Positions 12,297 through 22,900 of a stretch of 64,000 bases of DNA are shown one piece after another (position 1 is the first letter of the stretch; each line of letters opens with the position of its first letter). This stretch comes from Deinococcus ruber (lineage in GTDB: Bacteria > Deinococcota > Deinococci > Deinococcales > Deinococcaceae). The stretch spans positions 1 through 64,000 of the forward strand of contig NZ_BMQL01000025.1 of NCBI RefSeq assembly GCF_014648095.1, read 5' to 3'. The notes beneath the pieces were generated by a model. The model ran no database searches, was not told the origin of the DNA, and was given only the letters and a program-made list of their open reading frames with translations. Position numbers and translations under genes: made by a program.

Positions 12297-15200
12297 GTGA
12301 AGCCCATCCACGAACCTGCCAGTGCCAGTGAACCCCGCGCCCATGAAGCCAGTGCCCGTGAACCGATCGCCATCATCGGCATCGGCTGCCGTTTTCCCGG
12401 CGAGTCGAGCGACCCGCAGAGTTACTGGAACTTCCTGAAAAGTGGTGCCGATGCCGTGACCGAGGTCCCTGCTGACCGCTGGCTGGTCGATGCGTACTTT
12501 CACCCCGATCACCACGCGCCGGGCCGGATGTATGCCCGCTGGGGCGGCTTCATCCGCGATATCGACCAGTTCGACGCGCCGTTCTTCGGCATTTCGCCGC
12601 GTGAGGCGGCCCGCATGGACCCGCAGCAACGCCTGCTGCTGGAGGTGGCCGACGAGGCGTTTCAGGACGCCGGACTGCCGCCCAGCACCCTCGCGGGCAG
12701 CGATACCGGAGTCTTCGTGGGGCTGTCCACCTGCGACTACGCGGGCATTCAGACGGCTGCCAGCGCCCGCCAGTCCATCGACCCCTTCACCAATCTGGGC
12801 GTCGGAAGCTGCATCGCCGCCAACCGCATCTCGTATCACTACGATTTTCACGGCCCCAGTTTTATCGTCGATACCGCGTGCAGTTCGTCGCTGGTGGCGG
12901 TGAGTATGGCGTGCAAGGCCATCTGGAACGGCGAATGTGGCGTGGCCCTGAGCGGCGCGGCCAACCTGATGCTGCGGCCCGAAAATACCATGGGCTTTGC
13001 CAAATCGCAGATGCTGTCGCCTGCGGGCCGCTGCAAGAGTTTCGACGCCGACGCCAGCGGGTACGTGCGCTCCGAGGGCGTCGGCGTGGTGGTGCTGAAG
13101 CCGCTGAGCCGCGCTCAGGCCGATGGCGACCGCATCTATGCCGTGATCCGGGCCGCCGATCTGAATCAGGACGGGCGAACCGGGGGCATCGCGCTGCCCA
13201 ACGGCGAGGCGCAGGCGGCGCTGCTGGCGAGCATCTATGCGGGCGCGGGCCTCGATCCGGCAAAGGTGCGCTACGTCGAGGCGCACGGAACTGGCACAGC
13301 GGCAGGCGACCCCATCGAGGTCAATGCGCTGGGCAGCGTGCTGCGCTCCTCGTACCACGCGGGCCAGGACAGCGAATGTCTGATCGGCTCGGTCAAGAGC
13401 AACATGGGCCACCTCGAAGCGGCGTCGGGCATGGCGGGTCTGATCAAGGCGGCGCTCAGCATCCAGCACCGCGAGATTCCCGGCAATCTGCACTTCAACG
13501 CGCCCAATCCGGCGATTCCCTTTGACCGCTACGGGCTGCGGGTGGCGGTGGGGCAGCAGCCCTGGCCCACCGACCCCGACGGCTCGCAGTCCTTCCTGAC
13601 CGGCATCAACTCCTTCGGCTTCGGCGGCACGAATGCCCATGTGGTGCTCGACGCCGCGCCCGAATACAGCCAGACTGAAGCTGCTGCGGCGCAGGCCGGG
13701 CCGCAGCTCTTTGCGTTTTCGGCGCACAGCCAGCAGGCGCTCCGGGCGGTGGCAGCGGCACAGTTGCACGATCTGGATATGCACCCGGAAATCAATCTGT
13801 CGGCACTGGCGTACAGTCTGGGCACGCACCGCGACCATTACCCGTTTCGGCTGAGTCTGGCGGCAGGCGACGTGGCCGAACTCAAAGACGCGCTTGAGGC
13901 GTTTCTGGAGGATGAGCACCGCCCCGGCATGGCGCAGGGCCGCGTGCTGGCACACGAAGGAGGCGCGGCCACCGGATTGCCGCTGGCCTTCGTGTTTTCC
14001 GGCATGGGGCCGCAGTGGTTCGGCATGGGCCGCGAACTGTACGCCCATGAACCGGTCTTCCGGGCCGCCCTCGATGAGATCGACGCGCTGCTGACGCCGT
14101 ATACCGGCTGGTCGCTGCTGGCAGAGCTGAACGCCCCGGAAGAGACTTCGCGCATCGACGAGACCTTCATCGCGCAGCCTGCGCTGTTCGCGGTACAGGT
14201 GGCTCTGGCGCGTCTGTGGGCGAGTTGGGGCATTCTGCCCGACGTGATCGTGGGGCACAGTCTGGGCGAGGCGGCGGCGGCGCACGTGGCGGGCGCTCTG
14301 AGCCTGCCGGACGCCGTTCACCTGATCTATCAGCGCAGTCACCTGCAACACCTGACGGCGGGCCAGGGCCGCATGCTGGCCGCCGATGTGCCGCTTGCGC
14401 GTGCCGAGGAACTGGTGGCGGGCGAGGCGGGGCGCATTTCCATCGCCGCTGTCAACAGCAGCAGCGACATCACGCTGGCGGGCGACACCGCGAGCCTGGA
14501 GCGCGTTGCCGCGCAGCTCGATGCTCAGGACATCTTCAACAGCTTCCTGAAGGTCACGGTGCCGTTTCACAGCCCGGTCATGGATCAGATTCGCGCCGCC
14601 TTCTACGAAGGCATGCAGGCCCTGATTCCACGTGCGCCGACCATTCCGATGGTGTCCACCGTGACCGGGCTGATGGTCGAGGGAGCCGAGCTGGACGTGA
14701 ATTACTGGTGGCGCAATATCCGCCAGTCGGTGCAGTTCGCGCCTGCCATGCGCCAGATTCTGAGCGGGGGGCCTCATGTGTTTCTGGAGGTCAGCGCTCA
14801 TCCGGTGCTGTCTCAGAGCATGGCCCGCTGCATTGCCAGCGCCCCGACCCCGCAGGCCAGAACGCAGAGCGTGGCGCTGCCGTCGTTGCGCCGCCGCGAG
14901 CGCGAACGCACCATCATGCTGGGGTCGCTGGGCCGCCTGTACACGCTGGGCCAGCCACTCGACTGGACAAAAATCCATGCCCGCACAGGCCGCATGCCGT
15001 TGCCGCGCTATCCGTGGCAGCACGAGCGCTACTGGAACGAGACGCCGCAGGCGCAGCGCGAACGGCTGGGCCTGAAGGTTCACCCGCTGCTGGGCGAACG
15101 GCTGGGGCTGCCCGCCCCGGTCTGGGAAAACGTGCTGGACGCCTTTTCGATGCCGGGCCTCAAAGATCATGTGGTGCAGGGAGCGGTGGTCTTTCCCGGT

Positions 15201-18200
15201 GCGGGCTACGTCGAACTGGGGCTGGCAGCGGCCCGCGAAACGGCTGAAGACGGCGAAACCGGATGCGTGCTGCACGACCTGAACTTTGTGGAAGCGCTGG
15301 TGCTGCCGCCCCCACACAGCCGCATCCTCCAGACGACGCTGGATGCGCGGCATGGTCTGCGCGTGTACAGCGCCGCGCCCGCTGGCCTGGAAGCGCAGGA
15401 AGACGGGGCGTGGACGCTGCACGCACAGGGCACGCTGCGGCGGCTGGGAGGCCAGCGCCCGGCAGCGCAGCACCTGAACACCCTGAAGGCCGACTGTTCG
15501 CTGCCCGTCAATGTCGCGGAGTTCTACGCCCGCTTCTCTGCGCTGGGCCTGCAATACGGCCCCGCTTTTCAGGGCATCGAGCGCCTGTGGACCGGGCAGG
15601 GCACCGCGCTGGGGGCACTCAAACCCCACGCTCCGGACGGGACGCTGCTGGCCCCCTCGGTGCTGGACGCCTGCTTTCAGCTGCTGCTGGGCGCGGTGTC
15701 TACGCTGCCGCAGGTGCAGGAGGACCGCCTGTATCTGCCGGTGCAGATTCGTGACCTGAGTTTTTATGGCGTGCCACACGGCGAGCTGTACGCCCATGCC
15801 CGGCTGACGAACTGGGAAGGCGGGCGTGTGAGCGGTGAGATCGTGCTGCTGAATGCCGAGGGCGAGGTGTTCGCGGAGGTGAGTGGTCTGCACTGTCAGG
15901 CCATCGACGCAGCGGGCGCGGGGCTGGACAGCCTGCTGTATCAGGATCGCTGGGAAGCTCAGTCGCTGCACCCGGCGGCAGCGCCCCTCTGGAACGGTTT
16001 GCCCGCCCCGGCAGAGCTGCTGGCGATCCGGGATGACCTGCTGACGCGCACCGGCACGCCCGCAGACCGCGCCGACTTCGAGCGTCTGAGTGTGCGGCTG
16101 GCGGGGCTGTACGCTCAGGCGGCGCTGCTGGAGAACGGGCAGCAGGACATTCAGGCTGGTGAACTGCTGGCAACGGTGCAGGAACTCGCGGGCAGCGCCG
16201 AACCTGCCGCGAACCCCCGTGCCGAGGCCGGGGAGCTGTGGCGCTCGCTGTGGGCGCGGTTTCCCGGACATCAGGCCGAGCTGCATCTGCTGGCACAGGC
16301 GGGTGCCACCCTGACCGGACGGCTGCGCGGCGAGCAGGTGGCGATGTCGCCCGCGCTGCACAGCCATCTGCGGCACGCGTCGCCGAATGTTCGCGGCGTC
16401 CACGCGCTGATGCGCGGCCTGCTGCGGCGACTGCTGGCAGACAGCGGGGCCGAACTGCGGGTGCTGGAAGTCGGGGCGCTGGTGGGCGGTCTGAGTCAGC
16501 ATCTCTCAGGTCTGCTGCTTCGGCCTGGGCTGAGCTGGACGCTGGCCGATCCCGACGCCGAAAAGCTGGAAGAGTCGGTGGCGCGGCTGGGACTGCCCGC
16601 CCAGCAGATGCCTGCCGTTCGTGCGCTGACGCTCGCGCAGGACACAGCGGCGCAGGGCTGGGAAGGGCAGACTTTCGATCTGATTCTGGGCGTGGACGCC
16701 GTGAACAACCCGGACGAACTGGCCCGCCTGACGGCGCTGCTGTCTCCCGGCGGGGTGCTGGCGCTGGAACACACCACCCGCCAGCCCGCCTGGACACGTC
16801 TGCTGCCCGAACTGGAACAGCGGGTCGTGCCCCTGGAAGCGTGGGCGAGCGCCGCTGGCCTGCAAGACCTGAACACGCTGCCAGACGTGCCGGAAGCGGA
16901 GCTGGCGATCCATGCGCTTGTCTGGGGCCGTGCGCCGAGCGAACCACCTGCCCGCTCGCTGCCGGATGTTCCGACCACCGCGCCGGGCCGCTGGCTGCTC
17001 GTTGCCGATGACAGCGACTTCGGTGCTCGGTTACAGGCTGACCTGACTCTTCGCCATCAGCGCGTGACGGTTGCCCCAGTGCAGGCCCAGACAGACGCAC
17101 TTCTGGCCGAGCTGACCGCCGAGGTACCGTTGACGGGCGTGGTCTTTGCCTGCACGCGAGAGATTTCGGAGAACGCTGGCACGGCTGACCTGCTGAGCGC
17201 CGAGGAGCGCGGTGCCCAGCGATTGCTGGCGCTGGTGCAGGCGATGGCCCGCCAGTCCAGCGGCTCGCCAGACGCGGCCCCGGCGCTGTGGATCGTCACG
17301 CGGGGCGCTCAGGCGGTGGCAGTGTCCGACCTGACCGACCCGCTGGCCGCAGAACTGTGGGGCATGGCGCGGGTCATCGGAGTGGAATACCCGGCATTCT
17401 CGCCGCGCTGTCTCGACCTCGACCCACACGCTTCTACAGCCGATTCGCTGCCCGCCCTGAGTGCCGAACTGCTGGCCGCTAGCCCTGAAACCGAGGTGGC
17501 GCTGCGCCGAAACGGGCGTTTCGTTCACCGCCTGACCCGTTCCACGGTGGCCGAGCTGACGCCCGCTTCCCCAGACGGGCAGGGCAACGCCTACCGGCTG
17601 ACGGTGCCGCGTCCCGGCGTGCTGGGCAGTCTGGGATTTCTGGAAGTGCCGCGCCGAGCACCTGGTGCCGGTGAGATCGAACTCCGGGTGCAGGCTGCCG
17701 CGCTCAATTTCAAAGACATCATGCTGGGGATGGGGATGCTGCCGGGCGAGGCGCTGGAGGGCGGCTACACCGGACGCGCCTACGGCATGGAAGCGGCGGG
17801 CGAGGTGGTGCGGGTGGGCGAGGGCGTGAGCAACGTGGCCCCCGGTCAGCGGGTGGTGATCTGTGCCAAAGACGCGCTGAGTACGTATCTGACGGTTCCG
17901 GCAACCTTTGCTCTTCCTGCCCCCGCGCACCTGAGTTATGAAGCGTTGTCGGCTATTCCCATCGCCTTCATGACCGCGTACTACGCGCTGCACACCCTGG
18001 CGCAGATGGGGCCGGAAGACAGCGTGCTGATTCATGCGGCGGCGGGCGGCGTCGGGCTGGCAGCGATTGCGCTGGCGCAGCGGGCCGGGGCCACCATCTT
18101 CGCCACTGCCGGAACGCCCGAAAAGCGCGAGCTGCTGCACTCGCTGGGCGTCGCGCACGTGCTCGACTCGCGCACCCTGAATTTTGCCGACGAGATTCTG

Positions 18201-19901
18201 GCGCTCACAGGCGGCAGGGGCGTGGACATCGTGCTGAATTCGCTGTCGGGCGACGCCATCGGGCGCAGTCTGGCGGTTCTGAAACCTTACGGCAGATTCG
18301 TCGAGATCGGCAAACGCGACATCTACGCCAACAGCCCGCTTGATCTGGGGCCATTTCGCAACAACCTGTCGTATTTCGCCGTCGATCTGGACAGAATGTG
18401 GGTCGACCGGCCCGCGCAGATGCGGCGGCTGCTCTCCGAGGTCATGGGCCTGTTCGAAAGCGGCGACCTCGCGCCCCTGACGTACCGGGTCTTTCCCTTC
18501 CGCGAGGCGCTGAGTGCTTTCCGCTTTATGGCGCAGGCGCGGCACACCGGCAAAGTGGTGCTGAGTATGGAAGGGCTGGAAGGCCCAGACACCCAGGAGC
18601 TGCCGAATGTGCTGCGCGAACCGCCACCGCTGACGCTGCGCTCAGACGGGTTTTACGTCATTTCCGGCGGGCTGGGCGGCTTCGGGCTGGCGCTGGCGCA
18701 GTGGCTGGTGCAGCACGGAGCGCGGCGGCTGGCGCTGCTGGGGCGCAGTGAGGGCGGCGCCGAGGCGCAGGCGCAGATCGAACGTCTGCGGGCGGCGGGG
18801 GCCGAAGTGCGGGTGGAACGCGCCGACATCAGCGAAGGAGCAACGCTGGAAGCCGTGCTGGACAGCCTGCGTGCCGCTGGGCCGCTGCTGGGGGTGTTTC
18901 ATGCCGCGATGGTCATTGACGACGTGCTGCTGGAGGGTCTGACGCCCGAACGCCTCGCCCGCGTGACCCGGCCAAAAGTGCTGGGCGGCTGGAACCTGCA
19001 CACCCTGACCCTGAACGACGCGCTGGAATACTTCGTCTGTTTCTCGTCGGTAAGCGCACTGCTGGGAAACCCCGGTCAGGCCAATTACGCCGCCGCCAAT
19101 ACCTTCCTCGACGCGCTGGCGGGGCATCGGCGGGGCCTGGGGCTGCCCGCCCTGAGCGTCAACTGGGGCGCGGTGCAGGGCGTGGGCTATCTGGCACACG
19201 AAGCGGGCGTGGCGGCGCGGCTGGAAGCGGCAGGTGTGCCCCCTGTTCCGGTTGGGCGACTGCTCGCGGCCCTCGAAGCGCTGCTGCCCACGCCCGCTGC
19301 CGGAGTTGGCGTGGCCGACATTCGCTGGCCTGCACTGGCCTCGGCGCGGGGAGTGGCGCTGCCACCGCGTCTGGCGGGTCTGCGGGGTGCCGAGAGCGCC
19401 GACGCGGGAGCAGGTGTGGGCAGCGCCGATTTCGTGGAAACGCTGCGGCTGCTGGGCGAAGAAGAGCGTCAGGCACTTCTGCTGCACCGACTGGCCGAGC
19501 AACTGGCCCGCATTCTGGGCACTTCGCCCGGCAAGCTCGATCCCGATCAGGCGATCATGAAGATGGGCGTGGATTCGCTGATGGCCGTCGAACTGGGCGG
19601 GCAGATTCAGGCGGAAACGGGCGTCAAGATTCCGCCGATGAAGTTCGTGGGCGGCGTGACGCTGCGCGGCCTGACCGAATTCGTGCTGGAGGGACTGGAG
19701 TTGACGCCGGGCGAGCCGGAGAGCACCCAGCCCGAACCTCTCCAGCGTCCCACTGCCGACCCAGTCGAGAGTCTGCGAGAAGATCAACTCGCCGCACTGC
19801 GGGAGGATCAGCTCGCCGCGCTGCGGGAAGATCAACTCGATGCGCTGCTGGCCGAGCTGCTGAGCAAGGAAGCCACCCCCCCCGCCTCAGGTGGCGCGTG
19901 A
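12297..19901 (+). CDS. Highly reducing type I polyketide synthase (KS-AT-DH-MT*-ER-KR-ACP)
   Basis: A 2,534-residue single-module synthase that builds a fully reduced chain on its ACP, presumably iteratively. In order: ketosynthase with Cys195 (DTACSSS) and His330 (EAHGTGT); acyltransferase with Ser655 (GHSLGE) and VPFHSP, whose FH favours malonyl; dehydratase with His958 (DHVVQG) and SVLDACFQ; a methyltransferase-like region at about 1389 (LEVGALVGG), probably inactive; enoylreductase with HAAAGGVGLAAI near 1912; ketoreductase with GGLGGFG at 2124 and Tyr2264; ACP with Ser2427 (GVDSLMAV). The C-terminus has three 8-residue repeats. The start is a GTG at 12297. The next gene overlaps by 4 bases, so the chain is probably handed to that NRPS. 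Confidence 0.95.
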   Translation: MKPIHEPASASEPRAHEASAREPIAIIGIGCRFPGESSDPQSYWNFLKSGADAVTEVPADRWLVDAYFHPDHHAPGRMYARWGGFIRDIDQFDAPFFGISPREAARMDPQQRLLLEVADEAFQDAGLPPSTLAGSDTGVFVGLSTCDYAGIQTAASARQSIDPFTNLGVGSCIAANRISYHYDFHGPSFIVDTACSSSLVAVSMACKAIWNGECGVALSGAANLMLRPENTMGFAKSQMLSPAGRCKSFDADASGYVRSEGVGVVVLKPLSRAQADGDRIYAVIRAADLNQDGRTGGIALPNGEAQAALLASIYAGAGLDPAKVRYVEAHGTGTAAGDPIEVNALGSVLRSSYHAGQDSECLIGSVKSNMGHLEAASGMAGLIKAALSIQHREIPGNLHFNAPNPAIPFDRYGLRVAVGQQPWPTDPDGSQSFLTGINSFGFGGTNAHVVLDAAPEYSQTEAAAAQAGPQLFAFSAHSQQALRAVAAAQLHDLDMHPEINLSALAYSLGTHRDHYPFRLSLAAGDVAELKDALEAFLEDEHRPGMAQGRVLAHEGGAATGLPLAFVFSGMGPQWFGMGRELYAHEPVFRAALDEIDALLTPYTGWSLLAELNAPEETSRIDETFIAQPALFAVQVALARLWASWGILPDVIVGHSLGEAAAAHVAGALSLPDAVHLIYQRSHLQHLTAGQGRMLAADVPLARAEELVAGEAGRISIAAVNSSSDITLAGDTASLERVAAQLDAQDIFNSFLKVTVPFHSPVMDQIRAAFYEGMQALIPRAPTIPMVSTVTGLMVEGAELDVNYWWRNIRQSVQFAPAMRQILSGGPHVFLEVSAHPVLSQSMARCIASAPTPQARTQSVALPSLRRRERERTIMLGSLGRLYTLGQPLDWTKIHARTGRMPLPRYPWQHERYWNETPQAQRERLGLKVHPLLGERLGLPAPVWENVLDAFSMPGLKDHVVQGAVVFPGAGYVELGLAAARETAEDGETGCVLHDLNFVEALVLPPPHSRILQTTLDARHGLRVYSAAPAGLEAQEDGAWTLHAQGTLRRLGGQRPAAQHLNTLKADCSLPVNVAEFYARFSALGLQYGPAFQGIERLWTGQGTALGALKPHAPDGTLLAPSVLDACFQLLLGAVSTLPQVQEDRLYLPVQIRDLSFYGVPHGELYAHARLTNWEGGRVSGEIVLLNAEGEVFAEVSGLHCQAIDAAGAGLDSLLYQDRWEAQSLHPAAAPLWNGLPAPAELLAIRDDLLTRTGTPADRADFERLSVRLAGLYAQAALLENGQQDIQAGELLATVQELAGSAEPAANPRAEAGELWRSLWARFPGHQAELHLLAQAGATLTGRLRGEQVAMSPALHSHLRHASPNVRGVHALMRGLLRRLLADSGAELRVLEVGALVGGLSQHLSGLLLRPGLSWTLADPDAEKLEESVARLGLPAQQMPAVRALTLAQDTAAQGWEGQTFDLILGVDAVNNPDELARLTALLSPGGVLALEHTTRQPAWTRLLPELEQRVVPLEAWASAAGLQDLNTLPDVPEAELAIHALVWGRAPSEPPARSLPDVPTTAPGRWLLVADDSDFGARLQADLTLRHQRVTVAPVQAQTDALLAELTAEVPLTGVVFACTREISENAGTADLLSAEERGAQRLLALVQAMARQSSGSPDAAPALWIVTRGAQAVAVSDLTDPLAAELWGMARVIGVEYPAFSPRCLDLDPHASTADSLPALSAELLAASPETEVALRRNGRFVHRLTRSTVAELTPASPDGQGNAYRLTVPRPGVLGSLGFLEVPRRAPGAGEIELRVQAAALNFKDIMLGMGMLPGEALEGGYTGRAYGMEAAGEVVRVGEGVSNVAPGQRVVICAKDALSTYLTVPATFALPAPAHLSYEALSAIPIAFMTAYYALHTLAQMGPEDSVLIHAAAGGVGLAAIALAQRAGATIFATAGTPEKRELLHSLGVAHVLDSRTLNFADEILALTGGRGVDIVLNSLSGDAIGRSLAVLKPYGRFVEIGKRDIYANSPLDLGPFRNNLSYFAVDLDRMWVDRPAQMRRLLSEVMGLFESGDLAPLTYRVFPFREALSAFRFMAQARHTGKVVLSMEGLEGPDTQELPNVLREPPPLTLRSDGFYVISGGLGGFGLALAQWLVQHGARRLALLGRSEGGAEAQAQIERLRAAGAEVRVERADISEGATLEAVLDSLRAAGPLLGVFHAAMVIDDVLLEGLTPERLARVTRPKVLGGWNLHTLTLNDALEYFVCFSSVSALLGNPGQANYAAANTFLDALAGHRRGLGLPALSVNWGAVQGVGYLAHEAGVAARLEAAGVPPVPVGRLLAALEALLPTPAAGVGVADIRWPALASARGVALPPRLAGLRGAESADAGAGVGSADFVETLRLLGEEERQALLLHRLAEQLARILGTSPGKLDPDQAIMKMGVDSLMAVELGGQIQAETGVKIPPMKFVGGVTLRGLTEFVLEGLELTPGEPESTQPEPLQRPTADPVESLREDQLAALREDQLAALREDQLDALLAELLSKEATPPASGGA
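19773..19844 (+). repeat. Three 24-bp tandem repeats in the PKS C-terminus
   Basis: Units at 19773-19796, 19797-19820 and 19821-19844 encode LREDQLAA, LREDQLAA and LREDQLDA. The repeat makes an amphipathic charged helix after the ACP, a likely docking element for the N-terminal helix (LSPDEKRALLLRLLRE) of the next NRPS. The units differ at synonymous sites. Confidence 0.85.
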
Positions 19902-22900
19902 CGACCACGACCCCTTCCACTGCTTCCCTCAGCCCCGACGAAAAGCGGGCGCTGCTGCTGCGGCTGCTGCGCGAGCGGGGCAAACTGGCCGAACAGACGC
20001 CACCCGCTGCCGTCTCTGCGCCCCTGCCCCGCCTGATTCCCGACCCGGCCCAGCGCTTCGAGCCGTTCGCACTCACCGACATCCAGCACGCCTACTGGAT
20101 CGGACGCAGCGACAGTCTGGAACTCGGCGGCGTCGGAGCGCACATCTACAGCGAATTCGACCTGCCGATCACCGACACCGCCCGCATGAGCCGGGCGTGG
20201 CGGCAGGTGGTCGAGCGCCACGATCTGCTGCGAATGGTGGTGCGCCCGGATGGTCGTCAGCAGGTGCTGGAGCACGTGCCCGCGTATGAAATCGCGGAAG
20301 GCGATCTGCGCGGCCTGTCGCTGGAGCAGCAGGAAGACGCCCTGGGTCGCAGCCGCGAGGCGATGCAGGCCAGGCGTTACGATCCCGGCGAGTGGCCGAT
20401 GTTCGCGGCGCAGGTCTTCCGCCTTCAGGACGGGCTGAGCCGGGTCTGTATCAGTTTCGACATGCTGATTCTCGATCTCCGCAGCTTTCAGATCGTGCTG
20501 GAGGAGTGGTTTCAGTTCTACGCCGATCCCGGCCTGACCCTGCCGCCGCTGCCCATCACCTTCCGCGACTATCTGAGCGCCCAGGCTACGCTGCGCGGTT
20601 CCGAGGCCGAGCAGCAGGCCCAGGCGTACTGGTTCGCCCGCGCCGAAGAGCTGCCGCCCGCGCCTCCGCTGCCGCTGCGCCGCCCTTCGCCGGAACACGA
20701 TACCCGCACCTTTACCCGCCGCCGCGCCGAGCTGCCCCCCGAGCGCTGGAAGCGGCTGAAGGCGCAGGCGGCAGCTTCCGGCCTGACGCCCGCTGCCGTG
20801 CTGCTGGGCGCGTTCTCGCAGGTGCTGGCGGGCTGGAGCGGTGAGCGGCACTTCACGCTCAATCTGACGGTGTTCAACCGCCTGCCGCTTCATCCGGCGG
20901 TGCCCAAACTGGTCGGAGACTTCACCAGTACCGTGCTGCTGGAATGCGACCTGAGGCCCACCGAACCCTTCACGGCCCGCGTATCGCGCCTTCAGGAACA
21001 GCTGTTTGCCGATCTGGAACACCGCGCCCTGAGCGGCGTGCGCGTCCAGCGCGAACTGGCGCGGCTGCACGGCGCGGCACGGGCGCTGCGTCCGGTGGTC
21101 TTTACCAGCCATCTGGCGGGCGGCCTGGAGGCGGGCGACAGCTTCGCGCCCGTCCTGCCCGTGCAGGTGGTATACGGCCTGTCTCAGACGCCGCAGGTGT
21201 CGCTCGACCATCAGGTGTACGAGCAGGGCGGCAGCCTGATCATGCAGTGGGACACGCGGGACGGCCTGTACCCGCCGGGCCTGCTGGATGAGATGTTCGC
21301 GGCGAATGTGGCGCTGCTGAACGTCCTGATTGACGATCCGCGCACCTGGACCGCCACCCAGCACGCGCTAGCTCCGCTGCCGGAAGCCGAGCCGCCGCAG
21401 ACATTCCACGATCCCTTTTCCAGCCCCGCCACGCTGCACAGCCTGTTTGAAGACCGCGCCGCGCAGCAGCCCCACGCTCCGGCACTGATCTCGGGCACCA
21501 GAACCCTGACGTACCACGAGCTGGAGCAACGTTCGGCGGCGCTGGCGGCCAGCCTGAACACTCGGGGCGGGGTGGTGGCGGTGGTGCTGGAGCGCGGCTG
21601 GGAAGGCGTTGTGGCGATATTGGGTGTGCTGCGGGCGGGGGCGGCCTATCTGCCCATCGACCCGGATGTTCCCGAGGAGCGCCTGAAATTGCTGCTGAAT
21701 TCCAGCGGCGCGGCCACCGTTCTGACGCACTCCAGCCGCACGCACCCGCAGCTGCACGCCACCCTGACGCGGGTGCTGCCCCCATCGGCACACCTGCTCA
21801 GCATCGAAGACGCCTTCTCGCCCGCTGACACGCCCATTCTTGCCCGCCCGGTGCAGCCCACCGACCTCGCCTACATCATCTACACGTCCGGCTCGACGGG
21901 TCTGCCCAAAGGTGTGATGATCGACCACCGGGGCGCGGTCAATACCGTGCTGGACGTGAATGCCCGCTACAGGGTGACTACCGATGACGTGGTGCTGGGC
22001 GTCTCGGCTCTGACGTTTGATCTGTCGGTCTACGACGTGTTCGGAACGCTGGCGGCGGGCGCAACACTGGTGCTCCCCGACCATGCCGGGCGGCGCGATC
22101 CCCGGCACTGGCTGACGCTGGTTCAGGCACACGGCGTCACCGTCTGGAATTCGGTTCCGGCCCTGCTGGGACTGCTGCTGGAGGTCACGCCCGATACACG
22201 CCTGCTGTCCACTCTGCGCCTGATCCTGCTGAGCGGCGACTGGATTCCGCTGCCCCTGATGAGCCGCGTGCTGCATGAACTTCCCGCTGCACGGGTGGTC
22301 AGTCTGGGTGGGGCCACCGAAGCCTCGATCTGGTCGGTGCTGTACGAGGTGCAGGCGCTCGATCCGCACTGGAGCAGCATTCCTTACGGGCGGGCCATGA
22401 CGCACCAGCAGATGCACGTCCTCGACGCCTCGCTCAATCCGGCCCCCGACCATGTACCGGGCGAACTGTTTATCGGCGGAGTGGGGCTGGCGCTGGGCTA
22501 CTGGCGCGACGCCGAACGCAGCGCCGAGCGCTTCTTTTACCACCCGCGCACAGGTGAGCGGCTGTACCGCACGGGCGATCTGGCGCGGCGGCTGCCGGGC
22601 GGCACGCTGGAACTGCTGGGCCGGGTCGACCGTCAGGTGAAGCTGCACGGGCACCGCATCGAACTGGGCGAGATCGAGGCGGCGCTGCGGGGGCTGCCGG
22701 AGGTGCAGGAAGCGCTGGTAATGCTGCGCCCCGATGCACGCGGCAGGCCCGCCCTGAGCGCCTACGTGGTGCCGGATGTGGAACTGGTGCAGGCCGCAGC
22801 CATGCCGCCCGAAGTGATGGCGGAGCTGATCGAATCTGCCGAGGTGCTGCACCCGTTTTCTAGTGGCGACCCCGCGCTGGATCAGGAACTGGCGCTGCTC

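Noticed and set aside
11688..16502. A 1,604-residue open frame antisense to the PPTase and PKS
   Set aside because: Same kind of shadow; the sense strand has full PKS domain order and catalytic residues.
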